DNA of 45,771 bases from Opitutaceae bacterium (GTDB lineage: Bacteria > Verrucomicrobiota > Verrucomicrobiia > Opitutales > Opitutaceae): positions 1 through 45,771 of the forward strand of contig CANJNJ010000024.1 of assembly GCA_947474995.1 (NCBI GenBank), in the 5' to 3' direction. The notes under the pieces were generated by a model. The model ran no database searches. It was not told where the DNA came from and saw nothing but the letters and a program-made list of their open reading frames with translations. Below are positions 35,727 through 44,241 of this stretch, in pieces. How positions within the stretch are numbered: the stretch's first letter is position 1; each line of letters starts with the position of its first letter. The position numbers and the translations under genes were made by a program.

Positions 35727-36782
35727 ATGAATACTCGCCGCCGAATCGGCCATGGGCCGCGGGCCACGCGGTTTCGCTGGGAAAACCTCGACCTTCTCGC
35801 CGTCGAGAATGAACGCATCCGCCTCGTGATCTGGCCGGAACACGGAGCCGATCTCATCGAGTTTCGCGACAAGGCGACCGACCTTGATGTGCTGTGGAAA
35901 AATCCGCAGGTGTCGCCGCCCCGACGGCACGCCCTGGGGCAGCCGCACGCGACGCGCAGCGAATTCTACGACGTGTTTCACGGCGGCTGGTTTGTGTCGC
36001 TGCCCAACGGGTTTTTTCCCGGCGATTACTTTGGCGCTCCCCTGGGCTGCCACGGTGAGATGCAAAGCGTGCCGTGGACCGCCGAGGTGCTTGAGGAGTC
36101 GGGCGAGCGCGTCCGCGTGCGGCTGACGGGGCGAAGCGTGCGAACGCCCTGGGTGCTGACACGCGAGCTCGAACTGGCGGCCGGACAGAGCGTGGTTCGC
36201 TGGCGCGAACAGCTCCACAACCGCAGCGCCCAACGCCTGCCCGTGGCGTGGCTGCACCATCCTGGTTTTGGCGGTCCGCTCATCGACGGGGCCGAGCTCG
36301 TGACCAACGCGCGGACGCTCCTCACGCCGCCGGCCGATCGACCGGAACTGGCGCAGTTGCGTCCTTCCTACCGCGGGAGCTGGCCCCATGCTCCGGAGCA
36401 GGGGAGTGATCGCATGCGCGACTGCAGCCGGGTGCCGCCGGCCGGGAGTGACATCGAGCATGTGGTGCATCTGACGGATTTCCCCTTCGGCTGGGGCGCG
36501 GTGTGGAACGCCGCGCGCCAGCTCGGCTTCGGCATCCGTTGGGATGAGCGGGTATTTCCCTATGCGTGGTCATGGGCGGCGGGCCGCGGCCACGCGACCT
36601 ACCCGATTTGGGGTGGCTGCCACACGATCACCCTGCAACCGAGCACCTCGCCGCTGTTGCCCTTTGCGCAGCTCGTCGCCACCAATCAGGTAAGCTGGGT
36701 TGACCACCACGCCACGCTTGAGACTTCCATGGCCGCCGGCTTCATTGTCGCGCGCGCCGAGGTGCCGGCCTTGACGCGCTGA
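35727..36782 (+). CDS. Aldose-epimerase-like (galactose mutarotase fold) protein
   Basis: The 351-residue protein starts at ATG 35727 (MNTRRRIGHG); an upstream start at 35592 would add 45 residues of non-conserved sequence. It has the mutarotase-type beta-sandwich pattern: LAVENERIRLVIWPEHGADLIEFRDKATDLDVLW at the start, GGWFVSLPNGFFPGDYFGAPLGCHGEM, ELELAAGQSVVRWREQLHNRSAQRLPVAWLHHPGFGGP, and a C-terminal strand near WGGCHTITLQPSTS. It resembles DUF4432/aldose 1-epimerase-like proteins. As first gene of the cluster it probably interconverts anomers of the incoming sugar or sugar acid. The next gene starts 20 bp after its stop. Confidence 0.72.
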   Translation: MNTRRRIGHGPRATRFRWENLDLLAVENERIRLVIWPEHGADLIEFRDKATDLDVLWKNPQVSPPRRHALGQPHATRSEFYDVFHGGWFVSLPNGFFPGDYFGAPLGCHGEMQSVPWTAEVLEESGERVRVRLTGRSVRTPWVLTRELELAAGQSVVRWREQLHNRSAQRLPVAWLHHPGFGGPLIDGAELVTNARTLLTPPADRPELAQLRPSYRGSWPHAPEQGSDRMRDCSRVPPAGSDIEHVVHLTDFPFGWGAVWNAARQLGFGIRWDERVFPYAWSWAAGRGHATYPIWGGCHTITLQPSTSPLLPFAQLVATNQVSWVDHHATLETSMAAGFIVARAEVPALTR

Positions 36783-36802
36783 ACCGGTCGGAAATTTCCC
36801 CC

Positions 36803-38014
36803 ATGAAAATCACCAAGGCAGTCTGCACCCCCGTTTACATCCCGATGGAGGCGCCCTTGCGCTGGAGCATGGGGGTCGAGAACGGCACCACGCGAACCAT
36901 CGTGGAATTGCACACCGACGAGGGTGTGATTGGCCTCGGCGAAACCTATGGCGGTGCGAGCACCGCCGCGCGTTTCCGCAGCGCGGAGCAGTTTTTCATC
37001 GGCTACGACCCGCTCGAAGTCTCACGCATCGTGAAAAACTTCGAGGTGTTTCGCACCACGAGCGAGCAGTCGGCGCTGACCATCGAACTGCGCTATGTCG
37101 CGGCGGCGATCGAGATGGCCTGCTGGGACATCATCGGCAAGGTGCAGAACAAGCGCGTCTGCGATCTCTGGGGTGGGGCGGACAATGAGCTCGTTCCTTT
37201 CGTCGCCTACCTTTTCTATCGCTACAAGAGCCGCGACGGAAAAAAGGGCGGCGAGGACGGACCCGAGGGCATCTGCGAACAATACGCCGATCACGTCGAG
37301 CGCTTCGGATTCACCGGCCTCAAGCTCAAGACGGGGGTGCTCGAACCCGCCATCGAGCGCGCGACGGTCCGGCGCCTGCGAAAAAAATTCGGTGATCAGA
37401 TCCAGCAACTGCGCGTCGATCCCAATCAGGTCTGGAGCACGGCGACGGCGATCAACGAGCTCAAGAAACTGGCCGAGTATGATATCGAATACTGTGAGGA
37501 CCCGACCTTCAACCTCGAGGGCATGTCGCGCGTCCGAGCCACGGTGCCGGTGCCGCTGGCGACCAACATGGCCGTGCTCAATTTCGATCAGGTCGCGCCC
37601 ATGCTGCGGATGAATGCGCTCGATGTGATTCTCGTCGACCCGTATTTCTGGGGCGGCATCACGCAGTGCAAGAAACTCGCCGCCGTGGCCGAGACGTTCG
37701 GTTTTGGCCTGGCGATCCACAGCGACCGCGAACTGGGCATCGGGATGACGGCGAGCCTGAACCTCTGGGCCACGACGCCGTCGCTCTGCCACAAGTATGA
37801 TTCGCACTATCCGTTTCAGGTCGACGACATCATCACCAAGCCGCTGCGATGGAAGAACGGTTCGGTGGAATTGCCCCAGGGTCCCGGCCTCGGCGTGGAG
37901 CTCGACCGGGACAAACTGGAGAAATATCACCGGCTCTATGTGAAGAAAGGCGACGAAATCGAGTTTTTCGATCCCCGGCGTCCCGGTTGGATTCCGCACG
38001 TGCCGCTATGGTGA
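36803..38014 (+). CDS. Enolase-superfamily sugar-acid dehydratase, glucarate-dehydratase-like
   Basis: The 403-residue protein has the enolase-superfamily capping domain (1 to about 130) and TIM barrel. Visible catalytic residues follow the glucarate dehydratase plan: KLK at 174-176, metal ligands Asp206 (RVDPNQVW), Glu232 (YCEDPT) and Asn255 (LATNM), then Asp279 (LVDPYFWGG) and His306 (AIHSDRELGIG), the Asp-His dyad spaced as in that subgroup. It should dehydrate an aldonate or aldarate to the 2-keto-3-deoxy acid. Its stop overlaps the start of the next gene (ATGGTGA), indicating translational coupling. The exact sugar acid is unknown. Confidence 0.88.
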   Translation: MKITKAVCTPVYIPMEAPLRWSMGVENGTTRTIVELHTDEGVIGLGETYGGASTAARFRSAEQFFIGYDPLEVSRIVKNFEVFRTTSEQSALTIELRYVAAAIEMACWDIIGKVQNKRVCDLWGGADNELVPFVAYLFYRYKSRDGKKGGEDGPEGICEQYADHVERFGFTGLKLKTGVLEPAIERATVRRLRKKFGDQIQQLRVDPNQVWSTATAINELKKLAEYDIEYCEDPTFNLEGMSRVRATVPVPLATNMAVLNFDQVAPMLRMNALDVILVDPYFWGGITQCKKLAAVAETFGFGLAIHSDRELGIGMTASLNLWATTPSLCHKYDSHYPFQVDDIITKPLRWKNGSVELPQGPGLGVELDRDKLEKYHRLYVKKGDEIEFFDPRRPGWIPHVPLW

Positions 38015-38778
38015 GCCTGCGAAAACTGCCGCGGCCGTTTGTGGTCGGGGTCGTGGTGGAACGGACCCGAGCGGCCGCCGCGCGGGTCGCGGCCGCCGCG
38101 TTTCGCGACGGCGCGGATGCGGTCGAGTTGAATCTCGCCTCGCTAGCTGACGTGGCCGGGCTCGACGGGGATTTCTTCCAGGGGTCGCGGAAACCCGTGT
38201 ACACGTCATACCGGCGCCCCGGATTCATGGGCGTCTACGGTCCGAAGTTTGCGCGATTGCCGGCGGTGGCCGAGGCGGAGCGCATGGACCGCCAGCTTGA
38301 CCTGCTCCGTCACGGTTCCAATGGCCTCGACATCGAAGCCGACACCTTTGCTCCGGCGGCGGACGAGTGGACGCTGGACCGCACCGCGATTCGGCGGCAG
38401 GGCGAGGTCGCGGTCGCGGCCCATCGGCGCGGGGCGACGGTGATATTTTCCTGGCATCCGCCGCGCAAGGTGACGGGCGCCGAGGCGTTGCGGGTCGTGC
38501 GCGCGCTGCACAAGCGTGGGGCGGATTTCGTGAAAATCGTCGAGCGCGTGCGTTCCCGGGCCGAGGCGCTGGATTCGCTGGCCATCAGCCTGCACCTGGC
38601 GGACAAGAGCCCCGTGCCCTTCGTTTTTCTCGCGCTCGGCGCGGAGGCCGTCCGCTTCCGGCCCTACGTGACGGCGTTCGGCGCGGCCTACCTTCTGGCG
38701 CGCCCGCCGGTCGGGTCGAATCGCCTGACTGCCCAACCGCTCGTGGCCCGGGCCCGGGCGCTCCTCGATCTCGCATGA
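38008..38778 (+). CDS. Type I 3-dehydroquinate-dehydratase-like Schiff-base enzyme
   Basis: The 256-residue protein begins at ATG 38008, overlapping the previous stop. It keeps the catalytic pattern of class I dehydroquinases: Glu40 in AVELNL, His150 in VIFSWHPP, the spaced helix GAEALRVVRALHKRGAD and the Schiff-base Lys176 in DFVKIVE. The substrate-binding end differs: the usual Ser-Met-Gly and Arg loop is replaced by FLALGAEAVRFRPYVTAFGAAYLLARPP. A shikimate gene makes little sense here; a dehydratase or aldolase acting on a 2-keto-3-deoxy sugar acid fits the operon better. This is inference. It ends in the ATGA overlap with the next gene. Confidence 0.75.
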   Translation: MVSLRKLPRPFVVGVVVERTRAAAARVAAAAFRDGADAVELNLASLADVAGLDGDFFQGSRKPVYTSYRRPGFMGVYGPKFARLPAVAEAERMDRQLDLLRHGSNGLDIEADTFAPAADEWTLDRTAIRRQGEVAVAAHRRGATVIFSWHPPRKVTGAEALRVVRALHKRGADFVKIVERVRSRAEALDSLAISLHLADKSPVPFVFLALGAEAVRFRPYVTAFGAAYLLARPPVGSNRLTAQPLVARARALLDLA

Positions 38779-39749
38779 AACTCTCCGCCGTCGTCAATCC
38801 GCCCACCGAGGTAAATCTTCGCCTGATCGCGCAGCTCGGTGTCAGTGATCTTGTTTACTACAACATGCAGGGCATGCCCACCGAACTGGAGGCCCTGCGG
38901 CTCGAGCAGCAGCGGGTGGAGCGCTGCGGCCTGCGGATTGGGGTGGTGGAGGGCGGTCCGCCGATCGACCTCATCGTCCTTGGAAAGCCAGGGCGCGACC
39001 AGCAGATCGAAAACTACCAGCGCTCGCTCGACCACATGGGCCGGCTGGGGATCCGGACGCTCTGCTATAATTTCATGCCGCAGATCACGGCCGACGCGAT
39101 GGTGATGCGGACGTCGCTGACGACCCCGGAGCGCGGCGGCGCCCACACGAGCAGCTTCCGGATGGCGGACTTCGACAACGAGCGGGTGACCGCGGAGGGT
39201 CGCACCACCGACGCGCAGATGTGGGATAATCTGGAGTACTTCCTCCGGCGCGTCGTGCCGGCGGCCGAGGCAGCCGGGGTGAATCTGGCGATGCATCCCG
39301 ACGATCCACCGCTCTCGCCGATGTGGAACCTCTCGCGCATCATGCGCAGCGTGGAGAATTTTGAGCGGCTCTTCGCGCTGGCGCCGAGTCCGGTCAACGG
39401 GCTCACGTTTTGCCAGGGCTGCTTCGCCGAACTCGGCGTGGATCTCGTTGCGACCATCCGCCGGTTCGGCGCGCGCATCCATTTCGCCCACTGTCGCGAT
39501 GTCGCGGGCACGCCGCTCGATTTTCGCGAAACGTTTCCCGACAACGGGCCCACGGACATGGCCGCGGTGTTTCGCGCCTATCGGGAGGTTGGCTTCCGCG
39601 GATTGATCCGCTCCGATCATGTGCCCCAACTCGCCACCGAGCGGGGGGAAAACGACGGCTATGGGTTGCCGGGTAATATTTTCGCCATCGGGTACCTGAA
39701 GGGAATCATGGAGCCGATCTTTGGCAAGGTGGCCGGGCCAGCACCATGA
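38775..39749 (+). CDS. uxuA: Mannonate dehydratase
   Basis: The 324-residue protein starts in the overlap ATGA with the previous gene and ends in the same way at the next one. UxuA marks are CYNFMPQITADAM, the metal site GVNLAMHPDDPPLSP, FCQGCFAELGVDL, and HFAHCRDVAGTPLDF with FPDNGPTDMAAVFRAY near the end. The family dehydrates D-mannonate to 2-keto-3-deoxy-D-gluconate, a step of glucuronate breakdown. It is shorter than the E. coli enzyme, as many bacterial members are. The longer upstream reading frame overlaps the dehydroquinase-like gene and is not coding. Confidence 0.88.
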   Translation: MKLSAVVNPPTEVNLRLIAQLGVSDLVYYNMQGMPTELEALRLEQQRVERCGLRIGVVEGGPPIDLIVLGKPGRDQQIENYQRSLDHMGRLGIRTLCYNFMPQITADAMVMRTSLTTPERGGAHTSSFRMADFDNERVTAEGRTTDAQMWDNLEYFLRRVVPAAEAAGVNLAMHPDDPPLSPMWNLSRIMRSVENFERLFALAPSPVNGLTFCQGCFAELGVDLVATIRRFGARIHFAHCRDVAGTPLDFRETFPDNGPTDMAAVFRAYREVGFRGLIRSDHVPQLATERGENDGYGLPGNIFAIGYLKGIMEPIFGKVAGPAP

Positions 39750-41221
39750 GAGCGGTCATCGCTCAGTTCATTTTTGAGAGCAACACCTTCAATCCCGTTC
39801 CCGCGGAACTGGAGCTCTTCACGCGCGGCGGCACCTGGCTGACGGAGGAGAGGGCCCTGCGCGCGTGGTCCGTAACCGCGCCGTCGCAGATGAGTGGAAG
39901 CCTCGCGATCCTCGAGGCCGCGGGATGGTCGACTGCGCCCGTTTTCGCCGCGATGTGCGGTTCGCCCGCCGGCCGGATGAGCCGGGCCTGTTTTGCGGCA
40001 GTTCGTCACGAGTTGAAAACCCGACTGCAGGCGGCGCTGCCGGCCGACGCCGTCATTCTCCACTTGCACGGCGCGGCGTGCGCCATCGGGGAGGACGATG
40101 TGGAGGGCAATCTACTCGCGATGGTGCGCGAAGAGTTGGATCACAAAAAACTCCTCGTCCTGTCGCTCGACCTGCACGCCAATCTCACCCGCCGGATGCT
40201 CACCCAGGCGGACGCGGTGACCGCCTATCGGACGATGCCACACTACGATTTTGTCGCGACTGGCGAACGGGCGGCGCGGTTGGTGCTCGGGACCTCCGGG
40301 CCCCGCACGCGCACGCTGGCGAAGATCGCGGCTTTGATTCCGCCCACCGATACGAGTCACCTCGAGGGCCGGTTCGCCCGCATCCTGGCGCGGGCCCGCG
40401 AACTCGAGGCGCAACCCGGGATTGAGGACATCAGCGTATTTCCCGTCCAACCGTGGATGGATATTGCTGAATTGGGCACGAGCATCGTGGTGACCGGCAC
40501 CCACGAAATGCTGGCGCGGCAACTGGCGCAGGAGCTCGCCGAAGAGTGGTACGCGCAGCGCCACGACTGGCAGACCGGAGTGCTCTCGTGGGATATCATT
40601 CTCGCGCGTCTCGCGCAAAAGCCGGCCCTGCCGTGGATTCTCGTCGACTCGGGTGACACGACCACGGGTGGCTCCACGGGTCGCAGTGCCGAGGCGTTGA
40701 AGCGCTTGCTGCCGCGGGCGACGACGTTGCCGGGCGAAGTCCTCTTGTGGGTCGTCGATCCTGCCACCGTCGCAAACGCGAAGGGCAAGACGTCGGGCGT
40801 TTTTCAGGTGGGGGAACCGGCCGTCGAGTGGTCGGCGCAGGTGATCTACGATGGCCCCGGTCGCTACCGGGCGCGCGGGCTGTCCTACACGGGCCAGGAG
40901 TTTTCCATGGGTCATACAGTCGTACTTTCGTCCGGGAAATTGCGCTTGGTCGTGAGCAGTGAGCCGGTTCTGGGCGCCGACCCGGCGCTGTTCGAGTGCG
41001 TCGGTCTCGCGCCCGACACCGCCCTGGCCGTGCAGGTGAAAAGTTTCACAGGCTGGCGCGCCGGGTTTCAGGCGGCCGGCGAGCGGGGATTGGTTTTCGA
41101 TGGCCCCGGCTGCTCGTCGCTGATTTTTTCCGGATTGCCGTTTCGACCTGAACGCCGCGCCAGTCTTTTCCCCCTCAACGAAAATCCGCCAACTCCGGTG
41201 ACCCTATGGCAATCGAACTGA
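39746..41221 (+). CDS. M81 / MlrC family metalloprotein
   Basis: The 491-residue protein begins with the MlrC pattern IAQFIFESNTFNPVPA and carries ILHLHGAAC, LSLDLHANLT and AYRTMPHYD, the Asp/His elements thought to bind zinc in this family, then IPPTDTSH and LVDSGDTTTGGSTGR. MlrC (microcystinase C) degrades a cyclic peptide, but most family members occur beside amidohydrolases or sugar genes with unknown substrates. Here it overlaps both neighbours (ATGA upstream, 16 bp downstream), so it belongs to the sugar-acid operon. Peptidase activity should not be assumed. Confidence 0.85.
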   Translation: MRAVIAQFIFESNTFNPVPAELELFTRGGTWLTEERALRAWSVTAPSQMSGSLAILEAAGWSTAPVFAAMCGSPAGRMSRACFAAVRHELKTRLQAALPADAVILHLHGAACAIGEDDVEGNLLAMVREELDHKKLLVLSLDLHANLTRRMLTQADAVTAYRTMPHYDFVATGERAARLVLGTSGPRTRTLAKIAALIPPTDTSHLEGRFARILARARELEAQPGIEDISVFPVQPWMDIAELGTSIVVTGTHEMLARQLAQELAEEWYAQRHDWQTGVLSWDIILARLAQKPALPWILVDSGDTTTGGSTGRSAEALKRLLPRATTLPGEVLLWVVDPATVANAKGKTSGVFQVGEPAVEWSAQVIYDGPGRYRARGLSYTGQEFSMGHTVVLSSGKLRLVVSSEPVLGADPALFECVGLAPDTALAVQVKSFTGWRAGFQAAGERGLVFDGPGCSSLIFSGLPFRPERRASLFPLNENPPTPVTLWQSN

Positions 41222-41943
41222 AAGACCTCGTGTGCGTGGTGACCGGGGCGGGTGAGGGCGTCGGCCACGGACTCGTCTACGGTTTCCTCAAGCGCGGCGC
41301 CAAGGTCGTTGCCGGGGTTCGGAGCCTGGAGAAATCCACCGCGGCCGTGGCGCCCGCGTGGGCCGTGAAGCTGGACGTGACGAAGACCGACGAGGTGAAG
41401 CGGGCGGTGGACGACATCATCGCCCGCCATGGGCGGATCGATGTCTGGATCAACAATGCCGGCATCTATCCGCGGCAGCCCGCGGACGAAATGACGCTCA
41501 ATGATTGGCGGCGCATCCTCGATACGAACCTCGACGGCGCGTGGCGCTGCTGTGAGGCGGTGATTCCGCACCTGAAACGCCAGCAGGGCGGAGTGATCAT
41601 CAATGTGGGCAGCGTTGTCCTGCGGCTGGGGATGGCGAACCTCACGCATTACCTGGCGAGCAAGGGCGGACTGGTGGGCTTGACCCGCGGGCTGGCCCGC
41701 GATCTCGGGAAGTACGGCATTCGCGCCAACTGTGTTCACCTCGGGGCGATTCAGACCGAGGGTGAGATCCGGCTTTTTCCAGACCAGGAAAGTCTGCAGC
41801 GTATTCTGGACGAAAAGCAGTCGCTGCCGGGCAGGCAGACTGCGGAAAGCATCGAACCGGTCTTCGCGTTCCTGGCGTCGCCCGACAGCCGCGATGTCAC
41901 GGGTCAGTGCCTGACCGTCGATCGCGGGTGGAGTCACGATTAG
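41206..41943 (+). CDS. Short-chain dehydrogenase/reductase (SDR)
   Basis: The 245-residue classical SDR has the cofactor motif TGAGEGVG (13-20), NNAG (83-86), Ser136 (INVGS), catalytic Tyr149 and Lys153 (YLASK), and the C-terminal SPDSRDVTGQCLTVDRGW. It should use NAD(P) to oxidise or reduce a hydroxyl/keto pair on a sugar or sugar acid. It overlaps the M81 gene by 16 bp and closes the six-gene cluster; an inverted repeat follows 50 bp later. Confidence 0.92.
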   Translation: MAIELKDLVCVVTGAGEGVGHGLVYGFLKRGAKVVAGVRSLEKSTAAVAPAWAVKLDVTKTDEVKRAVDDIIARHGRIDVWINNAGIYPRQPADEMTLNDWRRILDTNLDGAWRCCEAVIPHLKRQQGGVIINVGSVVLRLGMANLTHYLASKGGLVGLTRGLARDLGKYGIRANCVHLGAIQTEGEIRLFPDQESLQRILDEKQSLPGRQTAESIEPVFAFLASPDSRDVTGQCLTVDRGWSHD

Positions 41944-41992
41944 TGGCGGTTGGGCACTTTTTACTCGTAGCCCTGCACGCCGGGAGCCGCCG

Positions 41993-42109
41993 CTCTGGAG
42001 TGCGGCGACCAGGCGCCGCTTTTGACGGCGAACTTCAGCTCGTCGCTTTTTCCTATCGACGTGCCGAGGCGAGCCGCGGAAAGCGGCGCCAGGTCGCCGC
42101 ACTCCAAAG
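41993..42109. repeat. Long 30-bp inverted repeat after the operon
   Basis: Arm 41993-42022 (CTCTGGAGTGCGGCGACC...) and arm 42080-42109 are reverse complements with two mismatches; the spacer is 57 nt. The element would make a strong stem after the SDR gene, a likely operon terminator or 3' stabiliser. The arm resembles repeats seen in other verrucomicrobial spacers. Confidence 0.75.
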
Positions 42110-42206
42110 TTTTTGACAGCCTCAGGCCATCTTCGACTGTGTCCGAGGCGCGACTCACTGACCCCGGAAGCTTGTCGTGCCTCCGATTTCCCGCTGACAT
42201 TTTTCC

Positions 42207-43721
42207 GTGAGCGTCCCGCCCCAACGAGCTGAGCCGTCGCGTCCGCCAGCCCGCGGCGCAATCCTTCTCGCCGGAGGACTCATCGTTCTCGCCATCCTCG
42301 CAGCCTATCATGCCAGTTTCGCGGGTCCCTTTGTTTTCGATGACATCCCCGCGATTTCCGAGAACACCAGCATTCGTCACCTCTGGCCGCTCGGTCCGGT
42401 GCTGTCGCCGCCGCACGAAACAGGCGTGACGGTCAGCGGGCGTCCGGTCGTCAATCTTTCTTTCGCCCTCAACTACGCGATGGGCGGCCTGTCGGTCGGC
42501 GGCTATCACGCTGTGAATCTGCTGATTCATGCCTGCGCGGCGCTGGTGCTCTTTGGCGTCGTGCGCCGCACGCTCCTGCAACCGGCCTTGCGCGGCCGCT
42601 TCGGCGCGGACGCGCTGCTGCCCGGGTTGGCGGTTGCGCTGCTCTGGGCCGTGCATCCGCTTTTGACGGGGTCCGTCTCCTATGTGGTGCAGCGGGCCGA
42701 GTCCCTGATGGGACTCTTCTACTTGCTGACGCTCTACGGATTCATCCGGGCCACCGAGGCCGGAGCGGCGCGCGGCTGGTGGATGCTCTCGATCGTCGCA
42801 TGCTGGCTGGGCATGGCCACGAAAGAGGTGATGGTCACCGCGCCCGTGCTGGTGCTCCTCTACGATCGAACCTTTGTCGCTGGCACGGTCCGATCGGCCC
42901 TGACCGCACGCTGGCGCTATTATGCCGGTCTGGCGGCGAGCTGGCTGCTGCTGGCTGGGCTCGTCATGAGCACCGGCAGCCGCGGCGGCACGGTTGGGTT
43001 TGGGTCCGAGCTCACCGCGTGGTCCTACGCCCTCGTGCAAGGGTGGGCCGTAGTGCACTATCTCGTGCTCACGTTCTTACCGCAGCAACTGGTCTTTGAT
43101 TACGGGACCGATCTGCGGAAGGACTTCGCCGACGTCTTGCTGCCTCTCGTCGTTCTGGCCTCGCTCGCGGTGGCGGCGATTCTCGGCTGGCGGCGGTGGC
43201 CGGCGTCCGCCTTTGCCGGTTTGTGGTTTTTCCTCATTCTGGCGCCGACTTCGAGCGTGGTGCCCGTGGCCTCGCAACTGGCGGCGGAACACCGGATGTA
43301 TCTCCCCCTCGCGGCCGTGGTCGCGGTGCTGGTGCTGGGCGGGTTCGCCTGGTTGGGCCGGAGCGCGTTGGCCGCGTGCGCGGTCCTCGCGTTGGTGGCC
43401 GGCGTGCTCACCGAACAACGCACGCGCGACTACACGAGCGGCCTCGCGCTGTGGAGCGATACGGTGGCGAAGCTGCCCGGCAATTCACGCGCCCATTACA
43501 ACCTCGGCCTGGCGCTGGCCAAAGAGGGTCGGATGGCCGAGGCGATGGCCCAGTATGAGGCGGTGCTGCGGATTCACCCGGGCGACTACGAAGTCCAGGC
43601 GGCTGCAGGGGGTCATGCTCGAATTCTCGACAGCGCCTATTTGAAAACTCGTTTTGTCGAGAATTCGAGCATGACCCCGTCGGTTTTCCTGGTCGACGTG
43701 GAAATCCCCGTGCTCAACTAG
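42207..43721 (+). CDS. TMTC-like polytopic membrane protein with altered C-terminus
   Basis: From GTG 42207 the product has 504 residues. Residues about 18-36 form the first membrane helix, followed by the exposed loop FVFDDIPAISENTSIRHLWPLGP (with a conserved Asp-Asp, as in GT-C/TMTC O-mannosyltransferase-like proteins), then around nine further hydrophobic helices to about 410. One TPR-like unit follows (NSRAHYNLGLALAKEGRMAEAMAQYEAVLRIHPGDYEVQ). Normally more TPR units follow; here the frame enters a 70-bp palindrome at 43609 and ends in foreign sequence. It probably modifies or processes cell-surface molecules. The protein may still function, as the membrane domain is intact. Confidence 0.78.
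   Translation: MSVPPQRAEPSRPPARGAILLAGGLIVLAILAAYHASFAGPFVFDDIPAISENTSIRHLWPLGPVLSPPHETGVTVSGRPVVNLSFALNYAMGGLSVGGYHAVNLLIHACAALVLFGVVRRTLLQPALRGRFGADALLPGLAVALLWAVHPLLTGSVSYVVQRAESLMGLFYLLTLYGFIRATEAGAARGWWMLSIVACWLGMATKEVMVTAPVLVLLYDRTFVAGTVRSALTARWRYYAGLAASWLLLAGLVMSTGSRGGTVGFGSELTAWSYALVQGWAVVHYLVLTFLPQQLVFDYGTDLRKDFADVLLPLVVLASLAVAAILGWRRWPASAFAGLWFFLILAPTSSVVPVASQLAAEHRMYLPLAAVVAVLVLGGFAWLGRSALAACAVLALVAGVLTEQRTRDYTSGLALWSDTVAKLPGNSRAHYNLGLALAKEGRMAEAMAQYEAVLRIHPGDYEVQAAAGGHARILDSAYLKTRFVENSSMTPSVFLVDVEIPVLN
43609..43678. repeat. Perfect 24-bp inverted repeat (REP/RAYT-type element) inside the TMTC-like gene
   Basis: Positions 43609-43632 are the exact reverse complement of 43655-43678, with a 22-nt loop. 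The outer bases GGGGTCATGC recall the GGGGTCAGGTC ends of REP-like elements, and GGGGTCAGGTCAGG recurs at 43735-43749. The element lies within the last codons of the upstream reading frame, next to a RAYT transposase remnant. Confidence 0.85.
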
Positions 43722-43762
43722 GGGTCCGGTCGGACGGGGTCAGGTCAGGACATAGGACAAAG

Positions 43763-43963
43763 CTACCGTCGCTCGCCGCCTCCGCGGCGAAAACGATGCA
43801 GGCGTGACGCCAATCCACTCGCGGCTCCCAGCTGCAGCCGCCGGGCGATCCAGCCGTTGGACGCCGACGTCTGCGGTTTCAAACGGTCGGCCAGGCGCAG
43901 TTTCTCGGCCGCCGACGGGGCCGGGGGCAGAGGACGGAGGGCGGACCGTGGGGCGTTGGTCAA
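43763..43963 (-). pseudogene. C-terminal remnant of a REP-associated tyrosine transposase (RAYT)
   Basis: The minus strand reads SAAEKLRLADRLKPQTSASNGWIARRLQLGAASGLASRLHRF and stops after GGGERR. This matches in style the C-terminal helix-turn-helix of verrucomicrobial RAYT/IS200-like transposases (KLALAARLRRET...IAxRLxLG...LH). The catalytic HUH part and tyrosine are absent. The longer open frame upstream (to 44233) is low-complexity. Recognition is by memory of pattern only. Confidence 0.55.
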
Positions 43964-44029
43964 ATTTCCAGGGCGGGCCTGAGATTGAAAATTGAGAATT
44001 GAAAATCGCTCATCGGGAATTGCCGAGGG

Positions 44030-44102
44030 CCGGGGTATTCTCCGCGCCGTTGCGCCTCTGCGCGAGTATCCCGCGTTCGGCCAAACCCTGCTCCGCCCAC
44101 TT
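44030..44102 (+). repeat. Dispersed 73-bp direct repeat, copy 1
   Basis: This copy (CCGGGGTATTCTCCGCGCCG...) differs from the one at 45260-45332 at about six positions. A short third piece lies at 45665-45691. Copies 1 and 2 flank the DUF6883/DUF4926 genes in the same orientation. Confidence 0.8.
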
Positions 44103-44241
44103 AGCGGGTTGGGCCGGGGCTGGGCCAAACGCGACCCTTGAATTGGGGTTAATGCGGGCTGGTGGCACGGATTGTATCCGGTTCGATGCGGGGAATGAAC
44201 GATCGCATCGTCCGGGCCTCGCCCGGCGCACAACCAGCCGC

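Noticed and set aside
38008-38778. Ordinary aroD of the shikimate pathway
   Set aside because: Genomic context and the changed substrate loop do not support it, though the fold and catalytic pair do.
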